A stretch of 64,000 nt of DNA from UBA1189 sp045612065 (GCA_045612065.1 JAZKYH010000059.1:1-64000), one strand, 5' to 3'. Positions 33,619 to 43,403 are shown, counted from the first letter of the stretch. Numbers and translations: made by a program. The notes: generated by a model from the sequence alone, not told the origin.

Positions 33619-35544
33619 ATGCAACACGGATTCATCAAAGTGGGTGCTGCCGTACCCTTAGTCAGCGTGGCTGACCCGTCATATAATGTAGAGCAACTCA
33701 TCGCTTTAGCGCATCGTGCCCACGAGGAGGGTGCTGAGGTGACCGTATTCCCCGAGTTGTGTGTCACTGGTTATACGTGTGGCGATTTGCTTACCCAACA
33801 GACATTACTGCAGGAGACAGAAGTGGCCATTGCTCGTTTTGCTGAGGCAACGAAGGTTTATGACGATATATATATAATAGGTGCTCCTATCTATGTTTGC
33901 GGAGCACTTTACAATTGTGCTCTTGTGTTGCAGCAAGGATGCATCTTGGGCATTGTACCCAAGTGCTATATTCCCAACTATGGTGAGTTTAGCGAGCGCC
34001 GCTGGTTCACTACGGGCTACAATTTGCGCATGGAAGACAATATCTTTTATGCAGGTCAGTCCGTCCATATTGGGTCGTATCAGATATTTCACACGGGGCG
34101 CTATGCTTTCGGTGTAGAGATTTGTGAGGATTTGTGGAGTGTAACTCCCCCCAGTTCGGCATTGGCTCTACAGGGAGCGGAGATTATCTTCAATCCCTCG
34201 GCGTCGGACGAGGTGACGGGTAAGCATGACTATCTGCGCTCACTCGTCATGCAGCAGTCAGCGCGTTGCATGGCTGGCTATGTATATAGCAGTAGTGGTT
34301 ATGGTGAGTCGACCACCGACCTTGTATTTGCCGGTAAGGCACTTGTGGCCGAGAACGGTGCCATGATTGCCGAGGGAAAGCGTTTCTGCTTCGATGCTCA
34401 ACTCGTTTGCTCGGAGATTGACCTCGATAAGTTACGCATGGAACGTCGTGGCAACACCACGTTTGCCACCGCACAGGCCGACCTTTACCCCAAGGCTACG
34501 CACATCCATACTGCTCCCATCACTGAACGAGAAGGAGTGCTCAAACGCCACTTTGCGCAGTTGCCATTCGTGCCACAGGGTAAAGAACTCGATAGCCATT
34601 GTAACGAAGTTTTCAACATACAATCGGTGGCCTTGGCTAAGCGTCTCACTCATATCCATTGTTCAAAGGTGGTAATAGGTATCTCGGGTGGTTTGGACTC
34701 TACGTTAGCTCTGCTTGCTGCAGTACGCACTTTCGACCGTCTGGAGTTGCCACGCACGGGCATCATCGGTGTCACTATGCCAGGTTTCGGAACTACCGAC
34801 CGCACCTATCATAATGCTTTGGACCTCATGCGTCTGCTCGGTATCACCGTTCGCGAGATAAGCATCAGAGAGGCTTGCATACAGCACTTCAAGGATATTG
34901 AACATGACATCACTGTGCACGATACTACTTATGAGAATAGTCAGGCACGTGAACGTACCCAATTACTCATGGATGTGGCTAACCGTGAGAATGCCATAGT
35001 TTTAGGTACGGGTGACCTTTCGGAATTGGCTCTTGGATGGGCCACCTATAACGGCGACCACATGTCAATGTATGGCATGAATGCCGGTATTCCCAAGACT
35101 CTTGTGCGTCATTTGGTACAATGGGAGGCACAGAATAACTACGAGGCTGAAGTGCGTGACATCTTGCTCGATATTGTGAACACACCCATCAGTCCCGAGC
35201 TTATTCCTGCTAAGGCTGATGGTACCATCAAGCAAAAGACTGAGGACCTTGTGGGACCCTATGAGTTGCACGACTTCTTCATCTATCACTTCCTGCGTTC
35301 AGGCTACCGCCCCAAGAAGATATACTATCTTGCTTGTCTTACCTTTGAGGGAGTGTACGATAGGTCTATTATCAAGAAGTGGCTTACTACGTTCTTCCGT
35401 CGTTTCTTCCAGCAGCAGTTCAAACGTTCGTGCCTGCCCGATGGTCCCAAGGTGGGAAGTGTATCACTCAGTCCACGTGGTGACTGGCGCATGCCAAGTG
35501 ATGCCAGTGCAGCAAGCTGGTTGGCTGAATGTGATGATTTATAA
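33619..35544 (+). CDS. nadE: Glutamine-dependent NAD+ synthase
   Basis: A 641-residue two-domain enzyme. The N-terminal nitrilase-type glutaminase (about 1-285) shows Glu in FPELCVTGY, Lys in GIVPKCYIPNYGEFSE and Cys in GVEICEDLW. The C-terminal synthetase has the PP-loop GISGGLDSTLALL, plus GTGDLSELALGW and YGMNAGIPKTLV. It amidates nicotinic acid adenine dinucleotide. All catalytic residues are intact. The C-terminal SLSPRGDWRMPSDA is normal for the family. The lytic transglycosylase gene follows after 5 bp. Confidence 0.96.
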   Translation: MQHGFIKVGAAVPLVSVADPSYNVEQLIALAHRAHEEGAEVTVFPELCVTGYTCGDLLTQQTLLQETEVAIARFAEATKVYDDIYIIGAPIYVCGALYNCALVLQQGCILGIVPKCYIPNYGEFSERRWFTTGYNLRMEDNIFYAGQSVHIGSYQIFHTGRYAFGVEICEDLWSVTPPSSALALQGAEIIFNPSASDEVTGKHDYLRSLVMQQSARCMAGYVYSSSGYGESTTDLVFAGKALVAENGAMIAEGKRFCFDAQLVCSEIDLDKLRMERRGNTTFATAQADLYPKATHIHTAPITEREGVLKRHFAQLPFVPQGKELDSHCNEVFNIQSVALAKRLTHIHCSKVVIGISGGLDSTLALLAAVRTFDRLELPRTGIIGVTMPGFGTTDRTYHNALDLMRLLGITVREISIREACIQHFKDIEHDITVHDTTYENSQARERTQLLMDVANRENAIVLGTGDLSELALGWATYNGDHMSMYGMNAGIPKTLVRHLVQWEAQNNYEAEVRDILLDIVNTPISPELIPAKADGTIKQKTEDLVGPYELHDFFIYHFLRSGYRPKKIYYLACLTFEGVYDRSIIKKWLTTFFRRFFQQQFKRSCLPDGPKVGSVSLSPRGDWRMPSDASAASWLAECDDL

Positions 35545-35549
35545 GGGGT

Positions 35550-36290
35550 ATGCGTAAGCGGAAGAAAATTTCTTTCTTTACTATAGGCGTCATTATTGCT
35601 GCCGTTGTAGTTCTGCTCGTGGCAGTTATCAAGCCAATGTCATCTGCTCAATCCAGCGATGAAGGTGATGCTATGGTTGCTGATACCGTGTTGCCTGTGT
35701 TTAGGATATCTCCCTACGATAGTATCTTTCGGGTTTATGCCGATACGGTCGGGTGGGATTGGAAGATGCTTGCTGCCGTCGCTTATGTGGAGTCCAAGTT
35801 TGATACGGCTGCCGTTTCCAATGTAGGTGCGCAGGGCTTGATGCAAATAATGCCTGTTACCGCTCGTGCCATGGGCATTCCTGAGGGTATGGAACGTGAT
35901 CCGGATGAAAGTGTACGCGCTGCGGCAGAGTATTTTGCTTACCTCTCACATCTTTTTCGTCGAGTACCAGAAAGTGAACGTATCAACTTTGTTCTTGCCT
36001 CCTATAATGCAGGCTTTGGTCACGTTCACGATGCCATGCGTTTGGCTCACAAGTATGGCCGAAATCGTTACGTGTGGAATGATAATGTTGAAACTTATCT
36101 GCGCCTTAAGAACGATTCTGTATACTACACCGATTCGCTATGCCGCAATGGGCGTTTCACGGGGTTAGAGACCACTCTTTTTGTTCGTAAGGTTCAGCGT
36201 AAGTATAGTGAATACATCTTGCGAGAAAAGATGTTTCTGCAAAGCCTACAGGCTATAGAGACTGTCAGTGAAATTGACGATAAGCTATAA
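35550..36290 (+). CDS. Membrane-anchored lytic transglycosylase (GH23, SLT domain)
   Basis: A 246-residue protein with one N-terminal transmembrane segment (FTIGVIIAAVVVLLVAVI) and an SLT domain: catalytic Glu in AAVAYVESKFD, then GAQGLMQIMPVTARAMGI and FVLASYNAGFGHV. It cleaves peptidoglycan with anhydro-muramyl formation at the periplasmic face. It resembles the C-terminal domain of MltF but lacks the solute-binding domain. It is probably co-transcribed with nadE (5-bp gap). Confidence 0.9.
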   Translation: MRKRKKISFFTIGVIIAAVVVLLVAVIKPMSSAQSSDEGDAMVADTVLPVFRISPYDSIFRVYADTVGWDWKMLAAVAYVESKFDTAAVSNVGAQGLMQIMPVTARAMGIPEGMERDPDESVRAAAEYFAYLSHLFRRVPESERINFVLASYNAGFGHVHDAMRLAHKYGRNRYVWNDNVETYLRLKNDSVYYTDSLCRNGRFTGLETTLFVRKVQRKYSEYILREKMFLQSLQAIETVSEIDDKL

Positions 36291-36334
36291 AAGGCTTAGC
36301 TCTATAGAAGTCTTGACGTTCGAGTAGTATTGCC

Positions 36335-37465
36335 CTAAAGAGGTGTTGACGAACTGAATTCTTTTATTGCTGCTACTATTTCATTTTCGTCATCGGTTAG
36401 AGATAACAGCAAGTTTTTGTATTTTTCTTTGGTGGTAAGGTGCTGTAATAAAGGATATACAGGCATTTCATCATTCCAATAGTTAGTGTCAAGGAATATC
36501 ATTGGACTGGCATATCCAAAGCTCAGATAATGATTTTGAACGGCGTCTTGGAATATCTCCTGCATGGTGCCCGCACTGCCAGGTGAATAGATGATTCCTC
36601 CTTTAGCTATGGTTAGTATGCCGTCCTCACGTATGGCATTTTCAAAGTATTTGGCGATATGTGTAGCGAAGGGCGTAGCAGGCTCGTGACCATACAGCCA
36701 AGTGGGTACGCCCAGGCTTACGAAATCGTTGGTGGGGTAGAGAGTGCGTACTCGCATCGCTGTGTCGAGCCATAAAGAATCTTTATATGAAGGGGCTTCA
36801 GCAAGGATGCTGATGGCATGGTCTACCTCCTCTATCGTACGTCCCGCCATCCAAGCACCAAGATGCGTGGCTTCCATGGCTCCCGGTCCACCACCGCTTA
36901 TCATCAAGAATCCCTCTTCGGTAAGCCGTTTGCTGATATTCACTACTTTTCGATATGCCGGGTCGGTACGAAGCAAGCCGTGTCCTCCCATAACACCTAC
37001 TACATGGCGTTCGTTGTATTGAGCCAACAAGTCGTGCAAGGCATCACTTATTGCATGGTCGTGAAGGGTACGTGCCAAGGTCTCCTTGATATCTTTGGTT
37101 TGTTTTCCCATGCGTAGATAGTGTTCGTACACCTTATAGTCATAACATTCATGATAACTGCTTGGTATTCCTTGGACGTAGCTATCATATAGTTCTTCAG
37201 AGGTATACAACCTACTACGGAAGCAGTTATATGGGACACTGATGTGCGAGAATATAAGGCAGCTCTTATCAATCTGTATGCGCATGGGCTTACTGAATGT
37301 ACATCCCATAAATAGGCAGTCAAAGTAGCGTGCCGTGTGGCTCTCCTCGGTCAGTTCCGAGAAGTCCATGTCTTGAAAGACACACCTCTCTATTCGCTCA
37401 TGCGTCATAAGCATTTCCCGCAGTTCGTCTACAGAAGTTATCTCATGGTAGTGGAGGGTATGCAT
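36335..37465 (-). CDS. LOG-family (TIGR00730-like) Rossmann protein with altered PGG motif
   Basis: A 376-residue protein. The N-terminal 100 residues have a pentapeptide-like pattern (CVFQDMDFSEL, YFDCLFMGCTFS). The C-terminal LOG domain has ISGGGPGAMEATHLGAW and YSPGSAGTMQEIFQDA. The usual PGGxGTxxE motif reads PGSAGTMQE, so one phosphate-loop Gly is Ser. LOG proteins are cytokinin-riboside 5'-monophosphate phosphoribohydrolases or nucleotide 5'-monophosphate nucleosidases; activity here is uncertain. It is the last gene of a five-gene minus-strand cluster starting with tilS. Confidence 0.8.
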   Translation of the reverse strand: MHTLHYHEITSVDELREMLMTHERIERCVFQDMDFSELTEESHTARYFDCLFMGCTFSKPMRIQIDKSCLIFSHISVPYNCFRSRLYTSEELYDSYVQGIPSSYHECYDYKVYEHYLRMGKQTKDIKETLARTLHDHAISDALHDLLAQYNERHVVGVMGGHGLLRTDPAYRKVVNISKRLTEEGFLMISGGGPGAMEATHLGAWMAGRTIEEVDHAISILAEAPSYKDSLWLDTAMRVRTLYPTNDFVSLGVPTWLYGHEPATPFATHIAKYFENAIREDGILTIAKGGIIYSPGSAGTMQEIFQDAVQNHYLSFGYASPMIFLDTNYWNDEMPVYPLLQHLTTKEKYKNLLLSLTDDENEIVAAIKEFSSSTPL

Positions 37466-37479
37466 AGCTTTACTTTCAA

Positions 37480-38697
37480 TTATTCCAAATAGATGTTTGT
37501 TGTCACGGGGGCATCGGTCACGTTCACTGTCAGCCGTTGTTGCTCACCAGAACCATTGGCATAGCGCAGTTCGTAGGTTGCGTTTTTGGGCACGAGGAGG
37601 GTGAACAGATCATTCATGTCCTGTAGGGGGCTTGCGGTGAGGCCACCTCCCATCTGTATCGTTCCAGAGAACACATCAACTCCTATGACGGCTCTGTCCG
37701 TAGAGTGTTGCGTCGCTCCTTGCTTGGCATAGCCTACAATGCGTAGGAGGGTGTGCGTGCCTGCCTCCATGTGGTGTCTCTGCTGTTCGTGAGCGAGGTC
37801 GATGTAGTGTTGTGTCACATTTTCGGCTCCGATATATCGGGGAAGCGAGTCTACGGGGACGTTCTCCTCTTTGGCGCACCATACCATGGGAAACCAATCG
37901 GCCGCCTGACCAAAGCGAGTGGCATAGATGGCATAGTTTCGGTCGCTGGGGTTGGCTTTGGCGGCATCGGCCATGAACCAGAGGTGGTCAAGCGCACTGG
38001 GGTAGTAATATTCGGTGACACGCCATTCTCCATCCAACCATACCTCGGTCCAACTGTGGTTGCCACGATTGTCGTGCCATGAGGCTGTACCAACAAATCG
38101 GGCGGGGATGCCCACCGCACGGCAAGCGTCGACGAGGAGAATGGAGAGGCCGGTGCATGAGGCCATGCCTTGGCGTATTGATTCGCGCGGACTCTGGTTG
38201 GTCTTCTCGCGTCGGGTGTTATACTCTACACCTGTTACCATAGGAATGTTCTTGTTGACGGCACAGATTGCGTCATATAGCGTGGTGCAGGTATCCACGA
38301 CGGGAGCAAACAGGTCGTGAAGTTCGCGACGCCACGAGTCGCGTACCTCGTCCACCACGTAGTAGGGGAGCACATCACTATAAAATATCTCCTTGGGCAA
38401 GGTCTGCGCCCAGGGATACTTATCGTGGGCTATAAGGGCATACTCTACATTCTCTTTCAGGAGCTCAAGTGACATGGTGTCTCGGTCGGCATCGGGCATG
38501 TAGGTGATGAGGTACTCGAGTGCCTCACGATGTGCTCCTTCATATTGCGCGAGGAGTTGGTGTAGTTCCTTGGGACGCGATGAGGCATTGATAGCCTCCT
38601 CCACTTCGGGAGAATATGTCTGCTTGTGGCATATGGCGAATAGTGCAACGACGATGCCCAAAACAACAAGGATGAGTGAGATGTGTTTTTTCTTCAT
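37480..38697 (-). CDS. Transglutaminase-like lipoprotein or membrane-anchored protein
   Basis: A 405-residue protein with an N-terminal hydrophobic segment (ISLILVVLGIVVALFAICH). The transglutaminase-like core has Cys in GMASCTGLSILLVDACRAVGI, His in NRGNHSWTEVWLDGEW, and a following Asp. The C-terminal 110 residues look like a beta-sandwich domain (TLLRIVGYAKQG...LRYANGSGEQQ). It is probably periplasmic, acting as a protease or amidase-like enzyme on unknown substrates. A Cys at position 23 after a hydrophobic stretch leaves lipidation possible. It lies 2 bp from cutC. Confidence 0.82.
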   Translation of the reverse strand: MKKKHISLILVVLGIVVALFAICHKQTYSPEVEEAINASSRPKELHQLLAQYEGAHREALEYLITYMPDADRDTMSLELLKENVEYALIAHDKYPWAQTLPKEIFYSDVLPYYVVDEVRDSWRRELHDLFAPVVDTCTTLYDAICAVNKNIPMVTGVEYNTRREKTNQSPRESIRQGMASCTGLSILLVDACRAVGIPARFVGTASWHDNRGNHSWTEVWLDGEWRVTEYYYPSALDHLWFMADAAKANPSDRNYAIYATRFGQAADWFPMVWCAKEENVPVDSLPRYIGAENVTQHYIDLAHEQQRHHMEAGTHTLLRIVGYAKQGATQHSTDRAVIGVDVFSGTIQMGGGLTASPLQDMNDLFTLLVPKNATYELRYANGSGEQQRLTVNVTDAPVTTNIYLE

Positions 38698-38699
38698 AT

Positions 38700-39437
38700 T
38701 TACAGTTGTTTTATTAGTTTTACTATAGATTGAGCCTCCTCTTCATCGACCACCCTCAAGGCATACTCGTCTATGGTCGATGTGCCGCCCATGGAGATGC
38801 GAGGGTTGCGGTATAACATACGACCGGGAATCATCTTCTTGGCACTGAAGTGTAAAGCATCGACTCCTGTTTGGGCCAGTTGCAGGGCATTGGATACCAC
38901 AACTCCGCTTCCGGCCATGATCTCAATACGTCGCGAGGCAATGGCTACGGCTTGGGCAATATTGTCGATGCCCTCCACGGCCTTGTCATATCCGCCAGAG
39001 GTGAGGATGCGCGTACATCCGGTGCTGATGACATCCTCTACGGCTTGCAGGTAGTCTTGTGTCATGTCTATGGCACGATGGAAAGTCGTATCCATCCCTT
39101 GCGATGCCTCTACGAGAAGCCTTGTCCTTTCGATGTCCACCTTGCCCTCAGCGGTAAGAATGCCAAATACGACTCCCGTGGCACCTGCTTGGCGTGCATG
39201 GTCGATGTCGTGAAGCATCGTGCGGAACTCTTCATCCGAATAGAGGAAGTCGCCTCCTCGCGGACGAATCATGATGCAGACCTCAATGCCGGGGATGGCG
39301 CAAGCCTCCGTCATCATCCCCAAGGATGGGGTGATGCCTCCGTCAGAGGGCGAGGCGCATAGTTCTACGCGGTCTATCCCCAAACGTGCTGCCGTGTGGC
39401 ATGCTTCGAGGCTGTAGGAGCAAAGTTCTGTTTTCAT
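38700..39437 (-). CDS. cutC: CutC family protein
   Basis: A 245-residue TIM-barrel protein: the family signatures RVELCASPSDGGITPSLGM, MIRPRGGDFLYSDEE, TTFHRAIDM, RILTSGG and IMAGSGVV are clear. CutC was linked genetically to copper tolerance; its biochemical role is unsettled. It sits between the mutS2 and transglutaminase genes with gaps of 10 bp and 2 bp, implying one operon. Confidence 0.94.
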   Translation of the reverse strand: MKTELCSYSLEACHTAARLGIDRVELCASPSDGGITPSLGMMTEACAIPGIEVCIMIRPRGGDFLYSDEEFRTMLHDIDHARQAGATGVVFGILTAEGKVDIERTRLLVEASQGMDTTFHRAIDMTQDYLQAVEDVISTGCTRILTSGGYDKAVEGIDNIAQAVAIASRRIEIMAGSGVVVSNALQLAQTGVDALHFSAKKMIPGRMLYRNPRISMGGTSTIDEYALRVVDEEEAQSIVKLIKQL

Positions 39438-39447
39438 TGCCGTATCT

Positions 39448-41997
39448 TCAATTTAGTTCCACTACCGTGATGCCTGCGCCGCCAAATTGTACGTGCTCGT
39501 CGCGGCAACTTGCCACAGCGGGGTTGGCCTGCAGGTATTGTCGTATGAGGGTGCGCAGGATGCCATTGCCCGTGCCATGGAGGATGCGTACGCGGGGCAT
39601 GCTGAGCAGTACGGCATCGTCGATGTAGTAGGTGACAGCCTGCAGGGCTTCTTCGCCACGCATACCACGCACGTCGATGTCCTGCTTGAAGTGTAGGCGG
39701 CGTTCCGAGATGTTCTCCTGTGTCTCTTTGCTCAGGTAGGTATAGGCACGAGGACGCTCGGCCTCCTGTTGGCGTGCGGCCTCTTGTGTCGAGGGCTCCA
39801 GTTTAGAGAGTTTGGTCACGGTGCGCATCATGCCGAAAGTTACAGTGGCATTCTTGCCATTGATTTGCTCTATGGTGCCGATGGTTTGCTGGCCCTTGAT
39901 GCGCACGAGAGAGCCTACAGTGAGAGCGGCCTCCCCCCCGCTCCTCCCAGAGAGAGGTGATACGGTCATCGCGGAGCCAAGTCCTCCTCCTTGGAAGGAG
40001 TTAGAGGAGGTTTCCTTTCTGTTCTTCTTCTCTTTCTTACGTTCCTGCTTGGCTCTGAGTTGCTCCATCTTACGTTGGATGCGTGTTTCGTACTCGTCTG
40101 AGGTATTGTCGGTCACGGTTTCGCGCCATTCGGCCAGTTCCTGGCGCGCTTGGCGTGTCTGCTCCTTCTCGGCCTGTGCCTCCTTGATGGTGCGTATGGT
40201 GTTCTCGATACGTGCGTTCGACTCCTGCAAGAGTTGTTTCATCTCCTCCTTGGCTTCGCGAATGACACTCTTGCGCGACTTCTTCAGTTCTTCCATCTCG
40301 CCTTCATATTGGGCGATGAGGGCTTCGAGTTGTTTCTCCTTCTGGCGTATGTTCTGTCGCTTGGTTTCCCAATAGCGCTTGTCGCGTACAATGTCCTGCA
40401 GGTACTTGTCCGATTGGATGTACTCGCTACCCACAATCTCTGAAGCATCGGCAATGATCTCCTCGGGGAGTCCTATCTTGCGGGCTATCTCCACGGCAAA
40501 CGAACTGCCGGGGTTGCCAATCTGGAGTTGGTAGAGCGCTTGCATCAGGTGTCGGTCATAGAGCATGGCCCCATTGACCACCCCTTCGTGGCTATCGGCA
40601 AACTGCTTCAGGTTCGAGTAGTGTGTGGTGATGACGCCATAGGCCTGCTTGGTATTGAAGCGGCGTAGCACTGCCTCGGCAATGGCACCTCCGATGAGGG
40701 GCTCGGTGCCGCTACCAAACTCGTCGATGAGGATGAGACTCTCGGCATTGGCCTCGCGTATCATGTTCTTCATATTCAACAAGTGGCTACTGTAGGTGCT
40801 GAGATCGTCCTCGATACTCTGCTCATCGCCAATGTCAATGAAGATGCTACGGAATATGCCGGCACGGCTCGCCCGCTTCAGGGGAATGAGCAGGCCACAT
40901 TGCAACATATATTGCAAGAGTCCCACAGTCTTCAGGCACACCGACTTGCCGCCGGCGTTGGGCCCCGATATGATGAGTATTCTCTGTTCGCGACTCAACT
41001 TGATGTCGAGCGGTACTACCTTCTTGTTGTGCTTGGCCAGCGTGATGCGCAGCAAGGGATGCTCGGCCTCCACCCAGTCGATGTGGGGATGGTCGCATAA
41101 CTCGGGGCGTATGGCATCCATGTCGATGGCCATGAGTGCCTTGGCACGGATGAAGTCGATGGTGGCCAGGAAGGAGTAGGACTCCAGTATCTCAGGAATC
41201 TGTGGACGTACCTCGTCGGTAAACTCCGTGAGGATGCGTATCACCTCGCGGCGTTCCTCGCCCTCGAGTTCGCGTATGCGGTTGTTGGCCTCCACCACCT
41301 CGGCGGGTTCTATGTAGACAGTCTTGCCTGTGGCCGACTCGTCGTGTACGATACCCTTGATGCGGCGCTTCAGGGCTGGCACCACAGGAATCACCAAACG
41401 GCCGTCACGCACCGTGGGGTTCACATCCTTCTCTACGATGCCTTCGACTTGTGCCGAGCGTAGTATTGAATTGAGCGTGCGCGATATGCTACCCGTTGTG
41501 GCGGCCAACTCGCGGCGTATATTGGCAAGGGCAGGCGAGGCGTTGTCCTTGATTTTTCCAAACTTATTGACGATGCCGTCGATGCGGCGTATGAGGGTAG
41601 GGAAGGCCTGTGCCTCACCAGCCAGCAACTCCAGGTTGGGGTATAGGCTGGGCTCCTCTTCATTCCTGTGGAAGAAGGAGATAATCTGACTTATCGTCTC
41701 CAGTGAGCGGCGTAGGTCGAAGAGTTCGCCCTCGTCCAGGTACATGCCCACGATGCTGGCGCGGTGCAGGGCGGGGCGCACATCGAAGAAATGTTGGTAG
41801 GGAAACGCATCCTCCTCTTGTATGATGCGCACGAATTCGGTCGTTTCGTCCAACAGGCGGGTCACTTCCTCGCTATCCGTGGAGAACCTCATCTCCTCCA
41901 CCTTGTCTCTGCCCAATGTGCTCAGACATCGGCCACCGAGGAGGAGGCGTATTTGGTCGAAACCTATCTTTTGTTCGAAATTATTCGGGTATATCAT
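39448..41997 (-). CDS. mutS2: Endonuclease MutS2
   Basis: An 849-residue MutS2: core and lever domains, Walker A GPNAGGKSVCLKTVG, ILIDEFGSGTEP Walker B, coiled coil (about 510-640), KOW-like segment (VGSLVRIKGQQTIGTIEQI) and C-terminal Smr domain (DVRGMRGEEALQAV; HGTGNGILRTLI). MutS2 acts on stalled ribosomes and branched DNA. In the linker before the KOW-like segment, residues about 665-690 (FQGGGLGSAMTVSPLSGRSG) are encoded by a GC-rich repeat (39928-40011) matching the intergenic repeat at 56275-56312. It follows tilS by 2 bp. Confidence 0.94.
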   Translation of the reverse strand: MIYPNNFEQKIGFDQIRLLLGGRCLSTLGRDKVEEMRFSTDSEEVTRLLDETTEFVRIIQEEDAFPYQHFFDVRPALHRASIVGMYLDEGELFDLRRSLETISQIISFFHRNEEEPSLYPNLELLAGEAQAFPTLIRRIDGIVNKFGKIKDNASPALANIRRELAATTGSISRTLNSILRSAQVEGIVEKDVNPTVRDGRLVIPVVPALKRRIKGIVHDESATGKTVYIEPAEVVEANNRIRELEGEERREVIRILTEFTDEVRPQIPEILESYSFLATIDFIRAKALMAIDMDAIRPELCDHPHIDWVEAEHPLLRITLAKHNKKVVPLDIKLSREQRILIISGPNAGGKSVCLKTVGLLQYMLQCGLLIPLKRASRAGIFRSIFIDIGDEQSIEDDLSTYSSHLLNMKNMIREANAESLILIDEFGSGTEPLIGGAIAEAVLRRFNTKQAYGVITTHYSNLKQFADSHEGVVNGAMLYDRHLMQALYQLQIGNPGSSFAVEIARKIGLPEEIIADASEIVGSEYIQSDKYLQDIVRDKRYWETKRQNIRQKEKQLEALIAQYEGEMEELKKSRKSVIREAKEEMKQLLQESNARIENTIRTIKEAQAEKEQTRQARQELAEWRETVTDNTSDEYETRIQRKMEQLRAKQERKKEKKNRKETSSNSFQGGGLGSAMTVSPLSGRSGGEAALTVGSLVRIKGQQTIGTIEQINGKNATVTFGMMRTVTKLSKLEPSTQEAARQQEAERPRAYTYLSKETQENISERRLHFKQDIDVRGMRGEEALQAVTYYIDDAVLLSMPRVRILHGTGNGILRTLIRQYLQANPAVASCRDEHVQFGGAGITVVELN
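39928..40011. repeat. GC-rich repeat inside the mutS2 linker
   Basis: On the minus strand it contains CTCCTTCCAAGGAGGAGGAC; the intergenic repeat at 56275-56312 has CCCCTCCCAAGGAGGGGTGA in the same orientation. The peptide SPLSGRSGGEA read from it is a familiar spurious translation of Bacteroidales intergenic repeats (from memory). Confidence 0.65.
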
Positions 41998-41999
41998 CT

Positions 42000-43367
42000 T
42001 TACTTTTTAGTCTTTTTTGTTTGGGAGTTAAGAAGTTCGATGCAGATGACTCTCTCGGGCGTTTTGTCCAGTCGGTATCGTTCACTCCCGCGCAGCCCTA
42101 CGGCCCATACGATGTCCTCCCCATGGCATAGGAGCCATTGGCGTGTTTTCTCGGTCTGGGGCAACTTGATGTCGGTGTAGAAGTCGCTCAGAAGTTTGCT
42201 CCCCCTCATCCCGAAAGGAGTGAAACGGTCGCCCTGTCGGGGGTGGCGCAGCGTGAGCGGTTCGTTTATGCGGCTTGCATCGAGGCACAGCACGTCGTTA
42301 CGCTTGGGCACTTGCCATGTGGTATCGGTCACTATGCTGCACACTGAGAGCCGTGTGCCGTCGGGCAACATCATGGTACCCTCTTGGGGTAGGATGTAGG
42401 CGGTGTCGTCGGTTGTTGCCGATGCCGCTTTGCTGCGCACCAGCAGATGGGTGCGGTCGCGCAGTAGGGTGTATCCCTCCGCTTCGAACAGGCGTCCAGC
42501 CTCCGAGGTAAGCGAGCGGAAGATGTCGGCCACCTGTGCCGAATTGAAGCCATAGGGGCGCAGCATTTCGAACAGGTGTGCGTGGGGCACCTCGGTCGCG
42601 AGCAGAGCCTCGATGCTGATGTCGATTCCGTCGGCGTGGGCTGTGACGATGCGTGCGCAGGCCTCACCCATGGCCCTATTATATATGACGGATGCCTCGC
42701 CCAGGTGGATGGCCGCTTGCATGATGTTGCTCTTGGCAGCAGGGTTTATCTGCTCCATCAGGGGCAGCAGTTGCAGACGCACCTTGTTGCGGGCATACAT
42801 GTCGGTGAGGTTCGTGCTGTCGGTCACGTAGGGCTGTCCCAAGTATTCGAGGTAGTTGACGATCTCCTCGCGTGTGAGGCACAGCAGCGGGCGCACGATG
42901 GGTCCGTTCTTGACGCGCATTCCCGTGAGACCATTGATGCCCGCTCCGCGTATGAGGTTCAGCAGTAGTGTCTCTACGGCATCGTCCTGATGGTGTGCCA
43001 CGGCAATCGCGTCGAGGCCGTATGCTTGGCGCAGGCGCTCAAATTCCCGGTAGCGCAATTCGCGTGCTGCCATCTCTACCGATTGCTTATGCTCGGCGGC
43101 ATGGGCCAGCGTGTCGAAGTGCACCACCTCGCACTCCACACCCAGCGTGTGGCATAGTGCGGTGACGAATTGCTCGTCGCGATTGCTCTCCTCGCCCCGT
43201 AGGTGGAAGTTGCAATGCACAGCACGGCAGGTGTAACCAAGGCTCAGCAATATCCTGAGCAGAGTTACTGAGTCGGCTCCGCCACTCAGTGCTACCAACA
43301 CCTTGGCATCGTTGGGCAGCAGTTGTTGCTTGCCGATGAACTCTTGCACTCGCTTCGTTGTCTTCAT
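42000..43367 (-). CDS. tilS: tRNA(Ile)-lysidine synthase
   Basis: A 455-residue enzyme converting C34 of tRNA-Ile2 to lysidine. The PP-loop is LSGGADSVTLLRIL, followed by HCNFHLRGEESNRDEQFV and AVAHHQDDAVETLLLNLIRG; central substrate-binding and C-terminal TilS domains follow. The frame extends upstream to 43415, but the ATG at 43367 gives the normal N-terminus and lies just 5 nt after a strong -7 element, implying a leaderless transcript. It is the first gene of a tilS-mutS2-cutC-transglutaminase-LOG cluster. Confidence 0.93.
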   Translation of the reverse strand: MKTTKRVQEFIGKQQLLPNDAKVLVALSGGADSVTLLRILLSLGYTCRAVHCNFHLRGEESNRDEQFVTALCHTLGVECEVVHFDTLAHAAEHKQSVEMAARELRYREFERLRQAYGLDAIAVAHHQDDAVETLLLNLIRGAGINGLTGMRVKNGPIVRPLLCLTREEIVNYLEYLGQPYVTDSTNLTDMYARNKVRLQLLPLMEQINPAAKSNIMQAAIHLGEASVIYNRAMGEACARIVTAHADGIDISIEALLATEVPHAHLFEMLRPYGFNSAQVADIFRSLTSEAGRLFEAEGYTLLRDRTHLLVRSKAASATTDDTAYILPQEGTMMLPDGTRLSVCSIVTDTTWQVPKRNDVLCLDASRINEPLTLRHPRQGDRFTPFGMRGSKLLSDFYTDIKLPQTEKTRQWLLCHGEDIVWAVGLRGSERYRLDKTPERVICIELLNSQTKKTKK

Positions 43368-43372
43368 GTAGA

Positions 43373-43403
43373 CAAAGGTAGTGTAAGCCGAAAGAAAAAG
43401 CAA
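43373..43403 (-). promoter_or_regulatory. tilS promoter, leaderless
   Basis: TTG (43403-43401), a 20-nt spacer and TACCTTTG (43380-43373) fit the consensus exactly. Only 5 nt separate the -7 element from the ATG. The -33 part sits in the palindrome GCAAGTTTACTTGC at 43400-43413. Confidence 0.7.
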
